From Phenylobacterium sp. (GTDB lineage Bacteria; Pseudomonadota; Alphaproteobacteria; Caulobacterales; Caulobacteraceae), in assembly GCF_025351295.1 (NCBI RefSeq), contig NZ_JANXWD010000053.1, forward strand, positions 1 through 39,575: DNA of 39,575 bases, given 5' to 3'. Under the pieces are notes generated by a model, which saw only the letters and a list, made by a program, of their open reading frames with translations, ran no database searches and was not told the DNA's origin. The position numbers and the translations under genes were made by a program. Of the stretch, positions 1 to 7,883 are shown piece by piece. The number at the start of each line of letters is the position of its first letter. The first letter of the stretch is position 1.

Positions 1-153
1 CACAAACGCGCAACCGCCCGCAAACAGCCCGCCCAACCATGCCCACTTTGTGTTTCCGAGCAGTGCAGCTCCAACAAGCCCAAGCAGGCCAAGAGCGCTT
101 TTGATCGGCGACCTCGTGCGGATCGTCGGTGGCCATGGCGCAGGCGTGCACAT
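1..153 (-). CDS. Possible N-terminal part of a small membrane protein, cut by the window edge
   Basis: An open minus-strand frame from an ATG at 153 reaches the window edge without a stop. After about 18 residues it encodes two hydrophobic Gly/Leu/Ala-rich stretches (ALGLLGLVGAALLG and WLGGLFAGG) that could be membrane segments. It is in the same frame as the DarT remnant upstream, so it may only be the open tail of that decayed reading frame. There is no clear ribosome binding site and I do not recognise the family. Confidence 0.22.
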   Translation of the reverse strand, partial: MCTPAPWPPTIRTRSPIKSALGLLGLVGAALLGNTKWAWLGGLFAGGCAFV

Positions 154-207
154 GCCGCGCCAGCCGTCAGGTCCAGCCCGGCCAGCTGGCGGAGCACGGC
201 CTCCACG

Positions 208-480
208 GTCCCAACCAATCTCCTCCAGCGCCACCAGTCCGGTCCGGAACTGGGCGTAGGCGCTGCCGGCGTTGGACAGGGACACAGCCCAGCGCCGCTG
301 CGCCGCGTCTGCCCTGGCAACCACGGTGTGCAGGTCTGCCTCCAAGTGAACGATGGGGCCTTGGCCACCACGATAGGTCAGGTCGGGATCATTCGCCTGG
401 CTGACGACATACAGCATAACTGAACGTGAACAAAAATAGAACGGTACATATTCGCCGACTTTGTCCGGCGACCCCGCGCT
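208..480 (-). pseudogene. DarT-like (DUF4433) toxin remnant
   Basis: No intact gene is seen here, but the minus strand reads clearly as the middle of a DarT/DUF4433 protein. From about 465 downward it encodes VGEYVPFYF, then RSVMLYVV, LTYRGGQGPIVHLEADLH and WAVSLSNAG..YAQFR, ending at EEIGWD near 208. DarT enzymes ADP-ribosylate thymidine in single-stranded DNA and are paired with the macrodomain antitoxin DarG. The N-terminal part is missing: upstream the frame runs into DNA antisense to the acyl-CoA dehydrogenase leader without DarT-like sequence. The C-terminal part, which carries the catalytic glutamate in the family, is not found in any minus-strand frame below 208. No DarG is visible. 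The stretch is AT-richer than its surroundings, as expected of acquired DNA. I read it as an inactive fragment. The family assignment is from recognised motifs, not from a search. Confidence 0.72.
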
Positions 481-586
481 CACGCGTCCCGCTGACGCGA
501 GGTCACGCTTTTCTTGATGCCCGCCTGCGCGCAATGCTGGGGGCGGAAGCAACCCGGACCGGCCAGGGCCGGCAGGACAGGGGCAG

Positions 587-1699
587 ATGAATTTCGATTT
601 CTCCGACGACCAGAAGTCGCTGAAGGACGTGGCGCGGAAGTTCCTCGACGCCAACTGTTCCGCCGCTGCGGTGCGCAAGGTGCTCGACGATGACGCCAAG
701 GCCTATGACGCGGGGCTGTGGAAGGGCGTGGCCGAGCAGGGCTGGCTGGGGGCGGCGATCCCGGAGGAACACGGCGGGCTGGGGCTGGGGCGCCTGGAGC
801 TGTGCGTGATCGCCGAGGAGCTGGGCCGCGCGGTGGCGCCGATCCCGTTCGCGTCGACCGTGTACTTCCTAGCCGAGGCGGTGATGCTGGCCGGGTCGGA
901 CGCGCAGAAGGCGGCGCTGCTGCCGAGGATCGCGGCGGGCGAAGTGATCGGGTGCGTGGCGACCTCGGAGGGGCCGGGGACGGTGAGCGCCTCCAGCCTG
1001 CAGGCCAGCGTGGCCGGCGGCAAGCTGTCGGGGACCAAGCTGCCGGTGACCGACGGCGACATCGCCACCCACGCCGTCGTGCTGGCCAAGGAGAACGGCC
1101 AGCCGGGGCTGTTCCTGGTCGACCTGTCGGCGGGGGTGACCCGCGAGGCGCTGCAGACCCTGGACCCGACCCGCGACGCGGCGAAGCTGACGTTCGCCGG
1201 CGCGCCGGCCGAGCGGCTGGGGGCGGCCGGCGAGGGCTTCGTGCTGCTGGAGCAGGTGATGGACCGGGCGGCGGTGCTGCTGGCCTTCGAGCAGTGCGGC
1301 GGGGCCGACCGCTGCCTGGAGATGGCCAAGGCCTATGCGTTGGAGCGTTACGCCTTCGGCCGGGTGATCGCGTCGTACCAGGCGATCAAGCACAAGCTGG
1401 CGGACATCTACGTCAAGAACGAGCTGGCGCGGTCAAACGCCTACTACGGGGCCTGGGCGCTCAACACCAACGCCGCGGAGCTGCCGGTGGCGGCCAGCGC
1501 GGCGCGGATCGCCGCCAGCGAGGCCTTCTGGTTCGCGGCCAAGGAGAACATCCAGACCCACGGCGGCATCGGCTTCACCTGGGAGATCGACGCCCACCTC
1601 TACTATCGCCGCTCGCGCCAGCTGGGCCTGGTGGCCGGGGCGCCCCGGGTCTGGAAGGAACGGCTGGTCAGCCACCTCGAACGCAGGAACGCCGCCTGA
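587..1699 (+). CDS. Acyl-CoA dehydrogenase family protein, first of a pair
   Basis: This 370-residue protein has the normal acyl-CoA dehydrogenase (FadE-type) length and fold order: an N-terminal helical domain from MNFDFSDDQ, a middle beta domain, and a C-terminal FAD-contacting domain. It has the R-Y-A-F-G-R...Q-A-I-K-H motif and the QTHGGIGFTWE stretch near the end. These flavoproteins introduce an alpha-beta double bond into acyl-CoA thioesters. The canonical C-terminal catalytic Glu (YEGT in MCAD) is not seen; the matching region reads LVAGAP. The alternative helix-G glutamate is also absent, that segment reading LLEQVMDRAAVLL. The start at 587 is preceded by a purine-rich site (AGGACAGGGG). 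Its TGA overlaps the ATG of the next gene, which implies translational coupling and probably a shared enzyme. The substrate is unknown; paired genes of this kind often act on sterol side chains or branched acyl-CoAs. Confidence 0.9.
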   Translation: MNFDFSDDQKSLKDVARKFLDANCSAAAVRKVLDDDAKAYDAGLWKGVAEQGWLGAAIPEEHGGLGLGRLELCVIAEELGRAVAPIPFASTVYFLAEAVMLAGSDAQKAALLPRIAAGEVIGCVATSEGPGTVSASSLQASVAGGKLSGTKLPVTDGDIATHAVVLAKENGQPGLFLVDLSAGVTREALQTLDPTRDAAKLTFAGAPAERLGAAGEGFVLLEQVMDRAAVLLAFEQCGGADRCLEMAKAYALERYAFGRVIASYQAIKHKLADIYVKNELARSNAYYGAWALNTNAAELPVAASAARIAASEAFWFAAKENIQTHGGIGFTWEIDAHLYYRRSRQLGLVAGAPRVWKERLVSHLERRNAA

Positions 1700-2928
1700 T
1701 GGACTTCAACGACACCCCCGACGAAGCCGCCTACCGCGCCCAGGCCAAGGCCTGGCTGGAGGCCAATGCGCCGACCCGCCACGTGGCCGGCGACACCGAG
1801 GGCGACGCCGACTACATGCCGGCGTCCCGCGCCTGGCAGGCCAAGAAGGCGGCCGCCGGCTATGCCTGCATCACCTGGCCCAAGGAATGGGGCGGGCAGG
1901 GCGGCAACCCGATCCAGCAGGTGATCTTCAACCAGGAGGAGGCGCGCCACCCGATCCCGCCGAACCCGTTCCAGATCGGACTCGGCATGTGCGTGCCCAC
2001 CGTGGCCACCTTCGCTGACGCTGACACCAAGGCGCGGTTCGTGGGGCCCGCGCTGCGCGGCGAGGAGATCTGGTGCCAGCTGTTCTCCGAGCCCTCCGGC
2101 GGCTCGGACGTGGCGGCGGCGCGGACCCGGGCGGTGCGCGCCGACGACGGATCCGGCGACTGGATCATCGACGGCCAGAAGGTGTGGACGACGGGGGCGC
2201 AGTTCTCGAACTTCGGCATCGTCGTCACCCGCACCGACCCCGACGCGCCCAAGCACAAGGGCCTGACCATGTTCTGGGTCGACATGGGCGATCCGGGCAT
2301 CGAGGTGCGGCCGATCCACCAGATGTCCGGCGGCTCCGGGTTCAACGAGGTGTTCTTCACCGGCGTGCGGGTGAAGGACAGCCAGCGGCTGGGGGCGGTG
2401 AACGACGGCTGGAAGGTCATCCTGGTCACCCTGATGAACGAGCGGCTGGCGGTGGGCGGGGCGTCCGGCGCGGGCTGGGCCGAGTTCATGGAGGCGGCGC
2501 GCTCGATCCCCGGGCTGGACGGCGCCCCGGCGCTGAAGGACCAGGCGCTGCGCGAGAAGCTGGCCGACTGGTACGTCCAGGCCGAGGGCCTCAAGCACAC
2601 CCGCAACCGCACCATGACCGCGCTCAGCCGCGGCCAGACGCCGGGGCCGGAGAGCTCGATCGGCAAGATCATCTCGGCGGTGCAGATGCAGGAGCTGGGC
2701 AATGCGGCGATCGAGATGCTGGACCAGTACGGGATCATCGACGACCCGGCGCTGGCCCCGATGAAGGGCGCGTTCCACAGCTCGGTGATGTTCGCGCCCG
2801 GCCTGCGGATCGCCGGCGGGACGGACGAGATCCTGAAGAACATCATCGCCGAACGCGTCCTCGGCCTGCCCGGCGACATCCGGGTGGACAAGGACGTGGC
2901 CTTCAAGGACCTGCCGACCGGGCGGTAG
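1699..2928 (+). CDS. Acyl-CoA dehydrogenase family protein, second of a pair
   Basis: A 409-residue acyl-CoA dehydrogenase whose ATG shares one base with the stop codon of the preceding gene. Motifs seen are QLFSEPSGGSD in the middle domain, DGQKVWTTGAQ, and a C-terminal GGTDEILKNIIAERVLGLP. The usual MCAD-type Glu is replaced (AGGT instead of YEGT). Glu248, in LMNERLAVGG, lies where isovaleryl-CoA dehydrogenase carries its helix-G catalytic base, so this subunit may supply the active site for the pair. The first gene has no acidic residue there. The 3' end overlaps the convergent acetyltransferase gene by 26 bases. The family call is firm; the heteromeric enzyme and the substrate are inferences. 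Confidence 0.9.
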   Translation: MDFNDTPDEAAYRAQAKAWLEANAPTRHVAGDTEGDADYMPASRAWQAKKAAAGYACITWPKEWGGQGGNPIQQVIFNQEEARHPIPPNPFQIGLGMCVPTVATFADADTKARFVGPALRGEEIWCQLFSEPSGGSDVAAARTRAVRADDGSGDWIIDGQKVWTTGAQFSNFGIVVTRTDPDAPKHKGLTMFWVDMGDPGIEVRPIHQMSGGSGFNEVFFTGVRVKDSQRLGAVNDGWKVILVTLMNERLAVGGASGAGWAEFMEAARSIPGLDGAPALKDQALREKLADWYVQAEGLKHTRNRTMTALSRGQTPGPESSIGKIISAVQMQELGNAAIEMLDQYGIIDDPALAPMKGAFHSSVMFAPGLRIAGGTDEILKNIIAERVLGLPGDIRVDKDVAFKDLPTGR

Positions 2929-3403
2929 AGAGCGCGCGGGCGAGGAAGATCGTGCCGTCCGGAGCGGTGTCGTAGTAGGGCGCGGTCGGGACGAAGCCCA
3001 TCGTCCGGTAGAGGGCGATGGCCTCCGCCATCGTGGGCAGGGTGTCGAGGCGCAGCTCGCGATAGCTGAGCGTCGCGGCGGCCCGGACCATGGCCTGCAC
3101 CAGAGCGCGGCCCAGGCCCGTCCCGCGTCCGCCGGGCGCGACGTACAGCCGCTTCATCTCGCAGACGCCCGGCGCCAGGGGCCGCAGCGCGACGCAGCCC
3201 AGCGCCTCGCCCCGGGCGTTGCGCGCCAGCAGCAGCTCGCCGCCCGGCGGGGCATAGGCGCCCGGCAGGCCGGCCAACTCGGCGTCGAAGCCCTGATAGG
3301 CCAGGTCCACGTCCAGGGCGGCGGCGTAGGACTCGAACAGCCGGGCGACCGCCGCGAGGTCGGCGGCGGACCTGACGGCGACAACGGCGAAGGGCTCGGT
3401 CAT
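2903..3403 (-). CDS. GNAT family N-acetyltransferase
   Basis: A 166-residue Gcn5-related N-acetyltransferase, which moves an acetyl group from acetyl-CoA to an amine on an unidentified substrate. The core reads C-E-M-K-R-L-Y-V-A-P followed by the acetyl-CoA pyrophosphate loop GGRGTGLGRALV. The C-terminal part (ELRLDTLPTMAEAIALYRTMGF) is the typical beta5-alpha4 segment. I place the start at the ATG at 3403 (MTEPFAVV), where the fold begins; the frame stays open upstream to 3481, but that stretch looks non-coding and enters the palindromic repeat. The 3' end overlaps the acyl-CoA dehydrogenase gene on the other strand. Confidence 0.85.
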   Translation of the reverse strand: MTEPFAVVAVRSAADLAAVARLFESYAAALDVDLAYQGFDAELAGLPGAYAPPGGELLLARNARGEALGCVALRPLAPGVCEMKRLYVAPGGRGTGLGRALVQAMVRAAATLSYRELRLDTLPTMAEAIALYRTMGFVPTAPYYDTAPDGTIFLARALSTARSAGP

Positions 3404-3448
3404 GCGCCGGGATGCTTGCGACGCCACAAAGGCTCTAACTCTTTGAAT

Positions 3449-3500
3449 TAGAGCGCGTCGGGCGGCGAAACCGGGATCCACTTTCGCCTGACGCGCTCTA
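3449..3500. repeat. Interspersed palindromic repeat with an extended hairpin
   Basis: The arms TAGAGCGCGTC (3449-3459) and GACGCGCTCTA (3490-3500) are perfect inverted copies. A second nested stem, GGCGAAA with TTTCGCC, sits around a CCGGGATCCAC loop. I recognise this as a member of an interspersed palindrome family of alphaproteobacterial genomes whose copies carry CCGGGATCCAC near the loop and end in GCGCTCTA. It supplies the TAG stop codon of the glycosyltransferase gene and lies upstream of the acetyltransferase start, so it may also end transcription. Confidence 0.75.
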
Positions 3501-4760
3501 GGCGGTGAGCGGCAGTTGCTCGCGGGCGCGGCCGGCGATGAGCTGGGCGTAGAGGCGGGCCAGCGCCTCGAAAGTAGCGTCCCAGCCGTGGCGGGTCTGG
3601 GCGCGGCGGCGCGCGGCGCGGGAGACCTCCGCCATGTCGCGGGCGAACAGCGCCTCGATGGCCTCGGCCAGGCCGGAGGGCTCGACGTTCTCGGCGGGCT
3701 GGCCGACGGTGCGGTCGATCAGTTCGCCGACGCCGCCGCGGCGCGAGCCCACCACCGGCAGGCCGGCGGCCATGGCCTCCAGGACGAACAGGCCGAAGAT
3801 CTCGTTCTCGTTGGCGTGCAGGGCGGCGTCGCAGGAGGCGAGCAGCGCGGCCAGCCGCACGGGGTCGCGCTCGAAGTCCAGGCTGATGACGTTCGGCGAC
3901 CAGGTGGTGTCCTTGCCGGCCCCGACCAGCAGCAGCTTGTAGGGCGCGCCCAGCCGTTCGACGGCGGCCACCATCGCGTCGATGTTCTTCTCCCGCGCCG
4001 GGCGGCCGGCGAACACCAGCAGGCGGGTGTCGGCGGGCGCGCCCAGCCTGCGGATCAGCCGGGCGCGGTCGCCGCGGGCCGGGTTGAACAGCGCGGTGTC
4101 GACGCCGAGCTGCTGGATCGACAGGCGGTGGACCCCGGCGTCGGCGAGGCGGGCGGCCATGTGCCGGCTGGGGGCGACCACATGATCGAAGCGCTGGTAG
4201 GCCTGGGCCCAGAAATTGAAGGTCGGCGCCTCGGCCCACTCGCCGAAGTGCAGGGCCGCCAGGGCCGCGGCGTCGGTGTGGCAGAACCCGACCACGGGGA
4301 CGCCGAGGCTGTCACCGGCATAGAGCGCTGCGTGGCCGGGCACGAAGACGTCGCCGGCCTCGATGACATCCGGCTCCAGCATCCGCAGCACCGTCTCCCA
4401 CCGGGTCAGGCTGGCCGGCATGCGGTAGCCGTTGCCGAACGGCAGGCGGGCGGCCGCGACGGTGACCAGGCCCTCGCCGTGCGCCTCGGTGCGGGCGCCG
4501 GGGACCACCAGGGTGTGGCGGATGTCCGGCCGCCGCCGGCCCAGCCAGGCGCGCTTGGCCGACAGGTAGCGCTTCACGCCGCCGGACTGGGGCGCGTACA
4601 TCATGGTGGTGTCGATCAGGTGGAAGCCGGCGCCGGCCGGCTCGGTCAGGGCCGAGGCGGTGGCCGGGTCGAGGCGGATCAGGTTGGCGGGCGTCGGGTT
4701 GGCCTGGGTCGGGTTGGTCTCCGTCGGTTTGGCCGGGGTCGGGGCGGTGGCGTCGAACAC
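3498..4760 (-). CDS. GT4-type (family 1) glycosyltransferase
   Basis: A 420-residue GT-B glycosyltransferase. The N-terminal domain starts at about residue 45 (FHLIDTTMMYAPQSGGVKRYL), with the GGV loop typical of GT4 enzymes. The C-terminal domain carries the nucleotide-sugar site: LLVFAGRPAREKNID, then LLASCDAALHANENEIFGLFVLEAMAAGLPVVG, with the conserved E-x7-E spacing. It should transfer a sugar from an NDP-sugar to a lipid or glycan; donor and acceptor cannot be read from the sequence. The start is a GTG at 4760 with GGAG about nine bases upstream. The first 40 residues are unusual, with Pro-Thr-rich five-residue repeats encoded by a 15-bp tandem repeat. The stop codon lies inside a palindromic repeat. 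It appears to be a single gene with no neighbouring polysaccharide genes. Confidence 0.87.
   Translation of the reverse strand: MFDATAPTPAKPTETNPTQANPTPANLIRLDPATASALTEPAGAGFHLIDTTMMYAPQSGGVKRYLSAKRAWLGRRRPDIRHTLVVPGARTEAHGEGLVTVAAARLPFGNGYRMPASLTRWETVLRMLEPDVIEAGDVFVPGHAALYAGDSLGVPVVGFCHTDAAALAALHFGEWAEAPTFNFWAQAYQRFDHVVAPSRHMAARLADAGVHRLSIQQLGVDTALFNPARGDRARLIRRLGAPADTRLLVFAGRPAREKNIDAMVAAVERLGAPYKLLLVGAGKDTTWSPNVISLDFERDPVRLAALLASCDAALHANENEIFGLFVLEAMAAGLPVVGSRRGGVGELIDRTVGQPAENVEPSGLAEAIEALFARDMAEVSRAARRRAQTRHGWDATFEALARLYAQLIAGRAREQLPLTA
4681..4740 (-). repeat. Four 15-bp tandem repeats inside the glycosyltransferase gene
   Basis: Four consecutive 15-base units (4681-4695, 4696-4710, 4711-4725 and 4726-4740), each close to GGGTTGGCCTGGGTC on the plus strand, encode the pentapeptides PTPAK, PTETN, PTQAN and PTPAN. 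The unit length keeps the frame, so copy number could vary between strains and change the length of the N-terminal linker without breaking the enzyme. Confidence 0.8.
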
Positions 4761-4954
4761 GGGGCTCGATCTCCGTTCGCGGAAGCGGCTGGCGGCGGCG
4801 GCGGGCGCGGCCGGGACTGGATTTCGTCGCCCACGACGGCGCTTTCAAGGCCCGGAGGTTACGCCCGCGCCACGGTGGCTGATTCCCATGACATCCTGCG
4901 GACACAGCCAAAGGGCGTGGCCGATAACCCGCGGGGGCGGCTGAGGTTGCAGCG

Positions 4955-6286
4955 TCAGGCGGGATTGACCCCGGCGACGGGCGCCGGAGCGACCTCGCCG
5001 TCGAGGGTGTTGGTCAGGCTGCGCGGCAACAGCAGCAGCATGGGCAGGATCAGGGCGTAGACGCCCATGCTGGCGTAGAGGGCGGTGTGGAAGCCGCCCT
5101 GCTTGTCGAACAGGTAGGCCCCGAACAGGTCCCCGAAGCGCAGGGAGACATAGTACATGGCGATGAACATCATGATCATTGTGCCCTGCAGGCCGGGCGG
5201 GCAGGCGCGGATGGCGAGGTCGGTGTAGGCGGCCTGGCCCAGCCCGCCGATCGCCCCCATCACAGCGGCGGCGATCAGCGCCTCCTGCGGCGTGCGGGCG
5301 AACAGCATCGGGGTCATCTGGGCGACGGCCAGCACCGTGCCGATCCACAGCAAGGTGTTCAGCCGCACCCGGCGGCAGAGCCAGGCATAGACCACATAGA
5401 CCGGCGCGAAGGAGCCGAAGAAGATCCCGAACCAGGCCCCGACCTGGGCGTCGGTGGCGTGCAGGTCGTTGGCCAGGTGGAACGGCATCACCACGCCCAC
5501 TGCCGGCCCGAACTGCCACATCAGCTGGATCGCCATGATCGGATAGAGCGGCCTGTGGCGCAGCAGGCGCAGGATGTCGGCGGCCACCGAGTGCTCGCGG
5601 GTCTTGGCGTGGTGGACGTCGAGCAGCCGCCTCGGGCCGAGCGCGCCCATAAGCGCGACCAGCAGCATCAGCCCGCCGCCGACCGCGAACAGGGTCCGCG
5701 CCGCGGCGACCGCGTCACGGCTTTCCAGATAGCCGCTGAGCGCGCCGCCCAGGAAATAGGCGGCGAGACTGGGAACGGCGAAGGCCAGGTTGCCGATCAC
5801 GCTGACCTGGCCGGTCATCGCCTCTTCCTGGCCGATGGCCGAGGTGGCGCCGCGCCCCGCGCTCCAGACCATCTGGATGGTGACGGTCGCCCCCACGACG
5901 CCCAGCAGCAGCACCATGTAGGTCGGCTTGAACAGCACCATCGCGCCATAGGCGGCCGCGGTGGCCAGGCCGAACACCAGCAGGTGGGCGCGGTCGCCCC
6001 GGCCGAACGGGCTCCAGGTGTCGCGCAGGAAGCCGAAACCGAAGCCCACGAACAGCGGGATCGAGGCGATGAGGTTGAAGGTCGCCACCCCGTTGGCCGA
6101 CAGGTGCAGCTTGTTCTTCAGGAAGAACACCACCGGCAGGCCGATCAGCCCCTCATAGGGCACGGCGAACTGCACCAGGGTCATCAGCACGCCGCCGTAG
6201 ATCAGGAACCGCAGCCGCTGGGCGGCGGACATCGGCGCGGGCGGCGCGGGCGGCGCGGGCGGCTCGGTCGTCGCGGCGATGGTCAT
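4955..6286 (-). CDS. MFS transporter
   Basis: A 443-residue major facilitator superfamily protein with about twelve hydrophobic segments split by a charged central loop (LLDVHHAKTREHSV). After a short Ala/Pro-rich cytoplasmic tail with PPAPPAP repeats, the first membrane segment starts at about residue 27. The loop FLRDTWSPFGRGDRAHLL after the second segment resembles the signature loop of AmpG/BT1-like MFS carriers more than that of drug exporters. The substrate is unknown. The ATG at 6286 is preceded by GGGGGGATCC as ribosome binding site. It is divergent from a second MFS gene 190 bases away. The 194 bases downstream, before the glycosyltransferase start, show nothing else I can identify. 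Confidence 0.85.
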   Translation of the reverse strand: MTIAATTEPPAPPAPPAPMSAAQRLRFLIYGGVLMTLVQFAVPYEGLIGLPVVFFLKNKLHLSANGVATFNLIASIPLFVGFGFGFLRDTWSPFGRGDRAHLLVFGLATAAAYGAMVLFKPTYMVLLLGVVGATVTIQMVWSAGRGATSAIGQEEAMTGQVSVIGNLAFAVPSLAAYFLGGALSGYLESRDAVAAARTLFAVGGGLMLLVALMGALGPRRLLDVHHAKTREHSVAADILRLLRHRPLYPIMAIQLMWQFGPAVGVVMPFHLANDLHATDAQVGAWFGIFFGSFAPVYVVYAWLCRRVRLNTLLWIGTVLAVAQMTPMLFARTPQEALIAAAVMGAIGGLGQAAYTDLAIRACPPGLQGTMIMMFIAMYYVSLRFGDLFGAYLFDKQGGFHTALYASMGVYALILPMLLLLPRSLTNTLDGEVAPAPVAGVNPA

Positions 6287-6475
6287 GGATGGATCCCCCC
6301 GGCGTCCGTGATCGCGCGAGCATAGGGCCGATCCGCGCGCTGTCGCCAGCGCTCGCGGACGGACTGGCGCCGCGGCATCGAAGGCGCCATCGTGTTCGGC
6401 GCGGTCCTGGCCCTGCCTGAGGCGGCGCCCGGACGGTTCGCCCGCCGGAGCTGAAGATCCTTGGGGGAGGGACCT

Positions 6476-7723
6476 ATGACCGCCATCGCCGCCGACGCAC
6501 CGCTGCGAACCCGCCTGGGCGTGGCGGTCGTGCCGCTACTGGCGCTCGCGGTGTTCATCAACTACGTGGACCGCGGCAACCTCGCCACGGCGGGGCCGCT
6601 GATCAAGGACGAGCTGCACCTGTCGGCGGCGCAGTTCGGGCTGATCGTCTCGGCCTTCTTCTGGAGCTACACGCCGGGCCAGCTGCTGGCCGGCTGGATG
6701 GCCGACCGGGTCAATCCCTACCGGACCCTGGCGCTGGGCGTCGCGGTCTGGTCGCTGGCGACGGTTGCCTCCGGGCTGGTGACCGGGTTCGCGGCCCTGA
6801 TCGGCCTGCGCATCCTGCTGGGACTGGGGGAGACGGCGGTGTTCCCCTGCGCGGGCCAGGTCATCGGCGGCAACCTGCCGGAGCATCAGCGCGGGGCCGC
6901 CAACGGGCTGGTCGGCATGGGCACGGCGCTGGGGCCGGCGTTCGGCACCTTCGTCGGCGGGCTGGTGATGGCCAAGTACGGCTGGCGGCCGGCGTTCCTG
7001 ATGTTCGGCTCGGCCTCGCTGCTGTGGCTGGTCCCCTGGGCCCTGGCGGCGCGCGGAGCGCCGCGGCCCACGCCGACCCGGGACCAGGCGGCGCCGTCTT
7101 TCGGGGCCATCTGCCGTCGCCGCGAGGCCTGGGGCGCGGGCCTGGGCCACTTCGCCAACAACTACGCCTTCTACTTCGTGATCACCTGGCTGCCGGTCTA
7201 TCTGGTCAAGGCGCGCGGCTACAGCATGGCCGAGATGGCGACCACCGGCGGGCTGATCTACATCACCTATGCCGCCAGTTCGTTCAGCATGGGCTGGCTG
7301 GCCGACCGGCTGATCGCCGCGGGTCGCTCGGTGACGACGGTTCGCAAGACCTGGGCGGCCGCGGGCCTGGTGCTGGTGGCCGCCGCCCTGGTGATCGGCG
7401 CCGCGGGCGACGCGCAGACGTCGCTGATCGCGCTCTATTTTGCGGCGTGGGGGTTCGGGATCGTGGGGCCGACGATGTACTCGATCGGCCAGACCCTGGC
7501 CGGGCCGCACGCCGGCGGCAAGTGGATCGGGTTCCAGAACGGGCTCGGCAATATCGCCGGCATCGTCGGGCCGGTGATCACCGGGGTGCTGGTGGACCGC
7601 ACCGGCGGCTTCGGCGCGGCCTTCGCCGTCTCCGCCGGGATCGCCCTGGTGGGGGTGTTCGGCTGGCTGGCGATGATCCCGAAGGTCGCCCCCATCGACT
7701 GGGCGCCCTACCGCGGGTCGTGA
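6476..7723 (+). CDS. MFS transporter of the anion:cation symporter (ACS) type
   Basis: A 415-residue, twelve-segment MFS transporter. The opening (LLALAVFINYVDRGNLATAGPLI) and the loop W-M-A-D-R-V-N-P-Y-R-T after segment 2 are typical of the ACS group, which imports organic anions such as sugar acids, glucarate and aromatic acids. The start is the ATG at 6476, preceded by GGGGGAGG at 6463-6470; an in-frame TTG at 6461 overlaps that site and is less likely. The gene converges on an exported amidase, so uptake of an amidase product is possible but not shown. Confidence 0.86.
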   Translation: MTAIAADAPLRTRLGVAVVPLLALAVFINYVDRGNLATAGPLIKDELHLSAAQFGLIVSAFFWSYTPGQLLAGWMADRVNPYRTLALGVAVWSLATVASGLVTGFAALIGLRILLGLGETAVFPCAGQVIGGNLPEHQRGAANGLVGMGTALGPAFGTFVGGLVMAKYGWRPAFLMFGSASLLWLVPWALAARGAPRPTPTRDQAAPSFGAICRRREAWGAGLGHFANNYAFYFVITWLPVYLVKARGYSMAEMATTGGLIYITYAASSFSMGWLADRLIAAGRSVTTVRKTWAAAGLVLVAAALVIGAAGDAQTSLIALYFAAWGFGIVGPTMYSIGQTLAGPHAGGKWIGFQNGLGNIAGIVGPVITGVLVDRTGGFGAAFAVSAGIALVGVFGWLAMIPKVAPIDWAPYRGS

Positions 7724-7760
7724 CCCTCGCTTCGCGGCGCGTCAGCGCAGTAAGATTCGA

Positions 7761-7839
7761 CCACTGAAAACACTGAAAGTCGTAGAGGCTGCGGCGCCTC
7801 GATCAAACGCCCTTTCACTGTTTTCAGTGTTTTCAGTGG
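7761..7839. repeat. Long inverted repeat between convergent genes, likely bidirectional terminator
   Basis: The arm at 7761-7778 (CCACTGAAAACACTGAAA) is perfectly complementary to 7822-7839, around a 43-base spacer. Each arm is itself built from direct copies of a CACTGAAAA unit, and a further half-copy follows the spacer (CACTGTTTTCAGTG). The spacer contains a GC-rich hairpin (GAGGC...GCCTC). The element fills the gap between the convergent MFS and amidase genes, so it could terminate both. It is much AT-richer than the genes around it. Confidence 0.75.
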
Positions 7840-7883
7840 TTGAAGATACAGCGCCTGCGGCGCGCTGGGCGGTGCGCTTGGCC

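Noticed and set aside
718..2928. A 736-codon frame fusing both acyl-CoA dehydrogenase genes
   Set aside because: Its first part is an out-of-frame reading of the first gene; only the part from 1699 is homologous, and the TGA/ATG overlap explains the layout.
3449..3500. CRISPR or attachment site
   Set aside because: A single palindromic element with no spacers, no cas genes and no integrase; it fits a dispersed repeat better.
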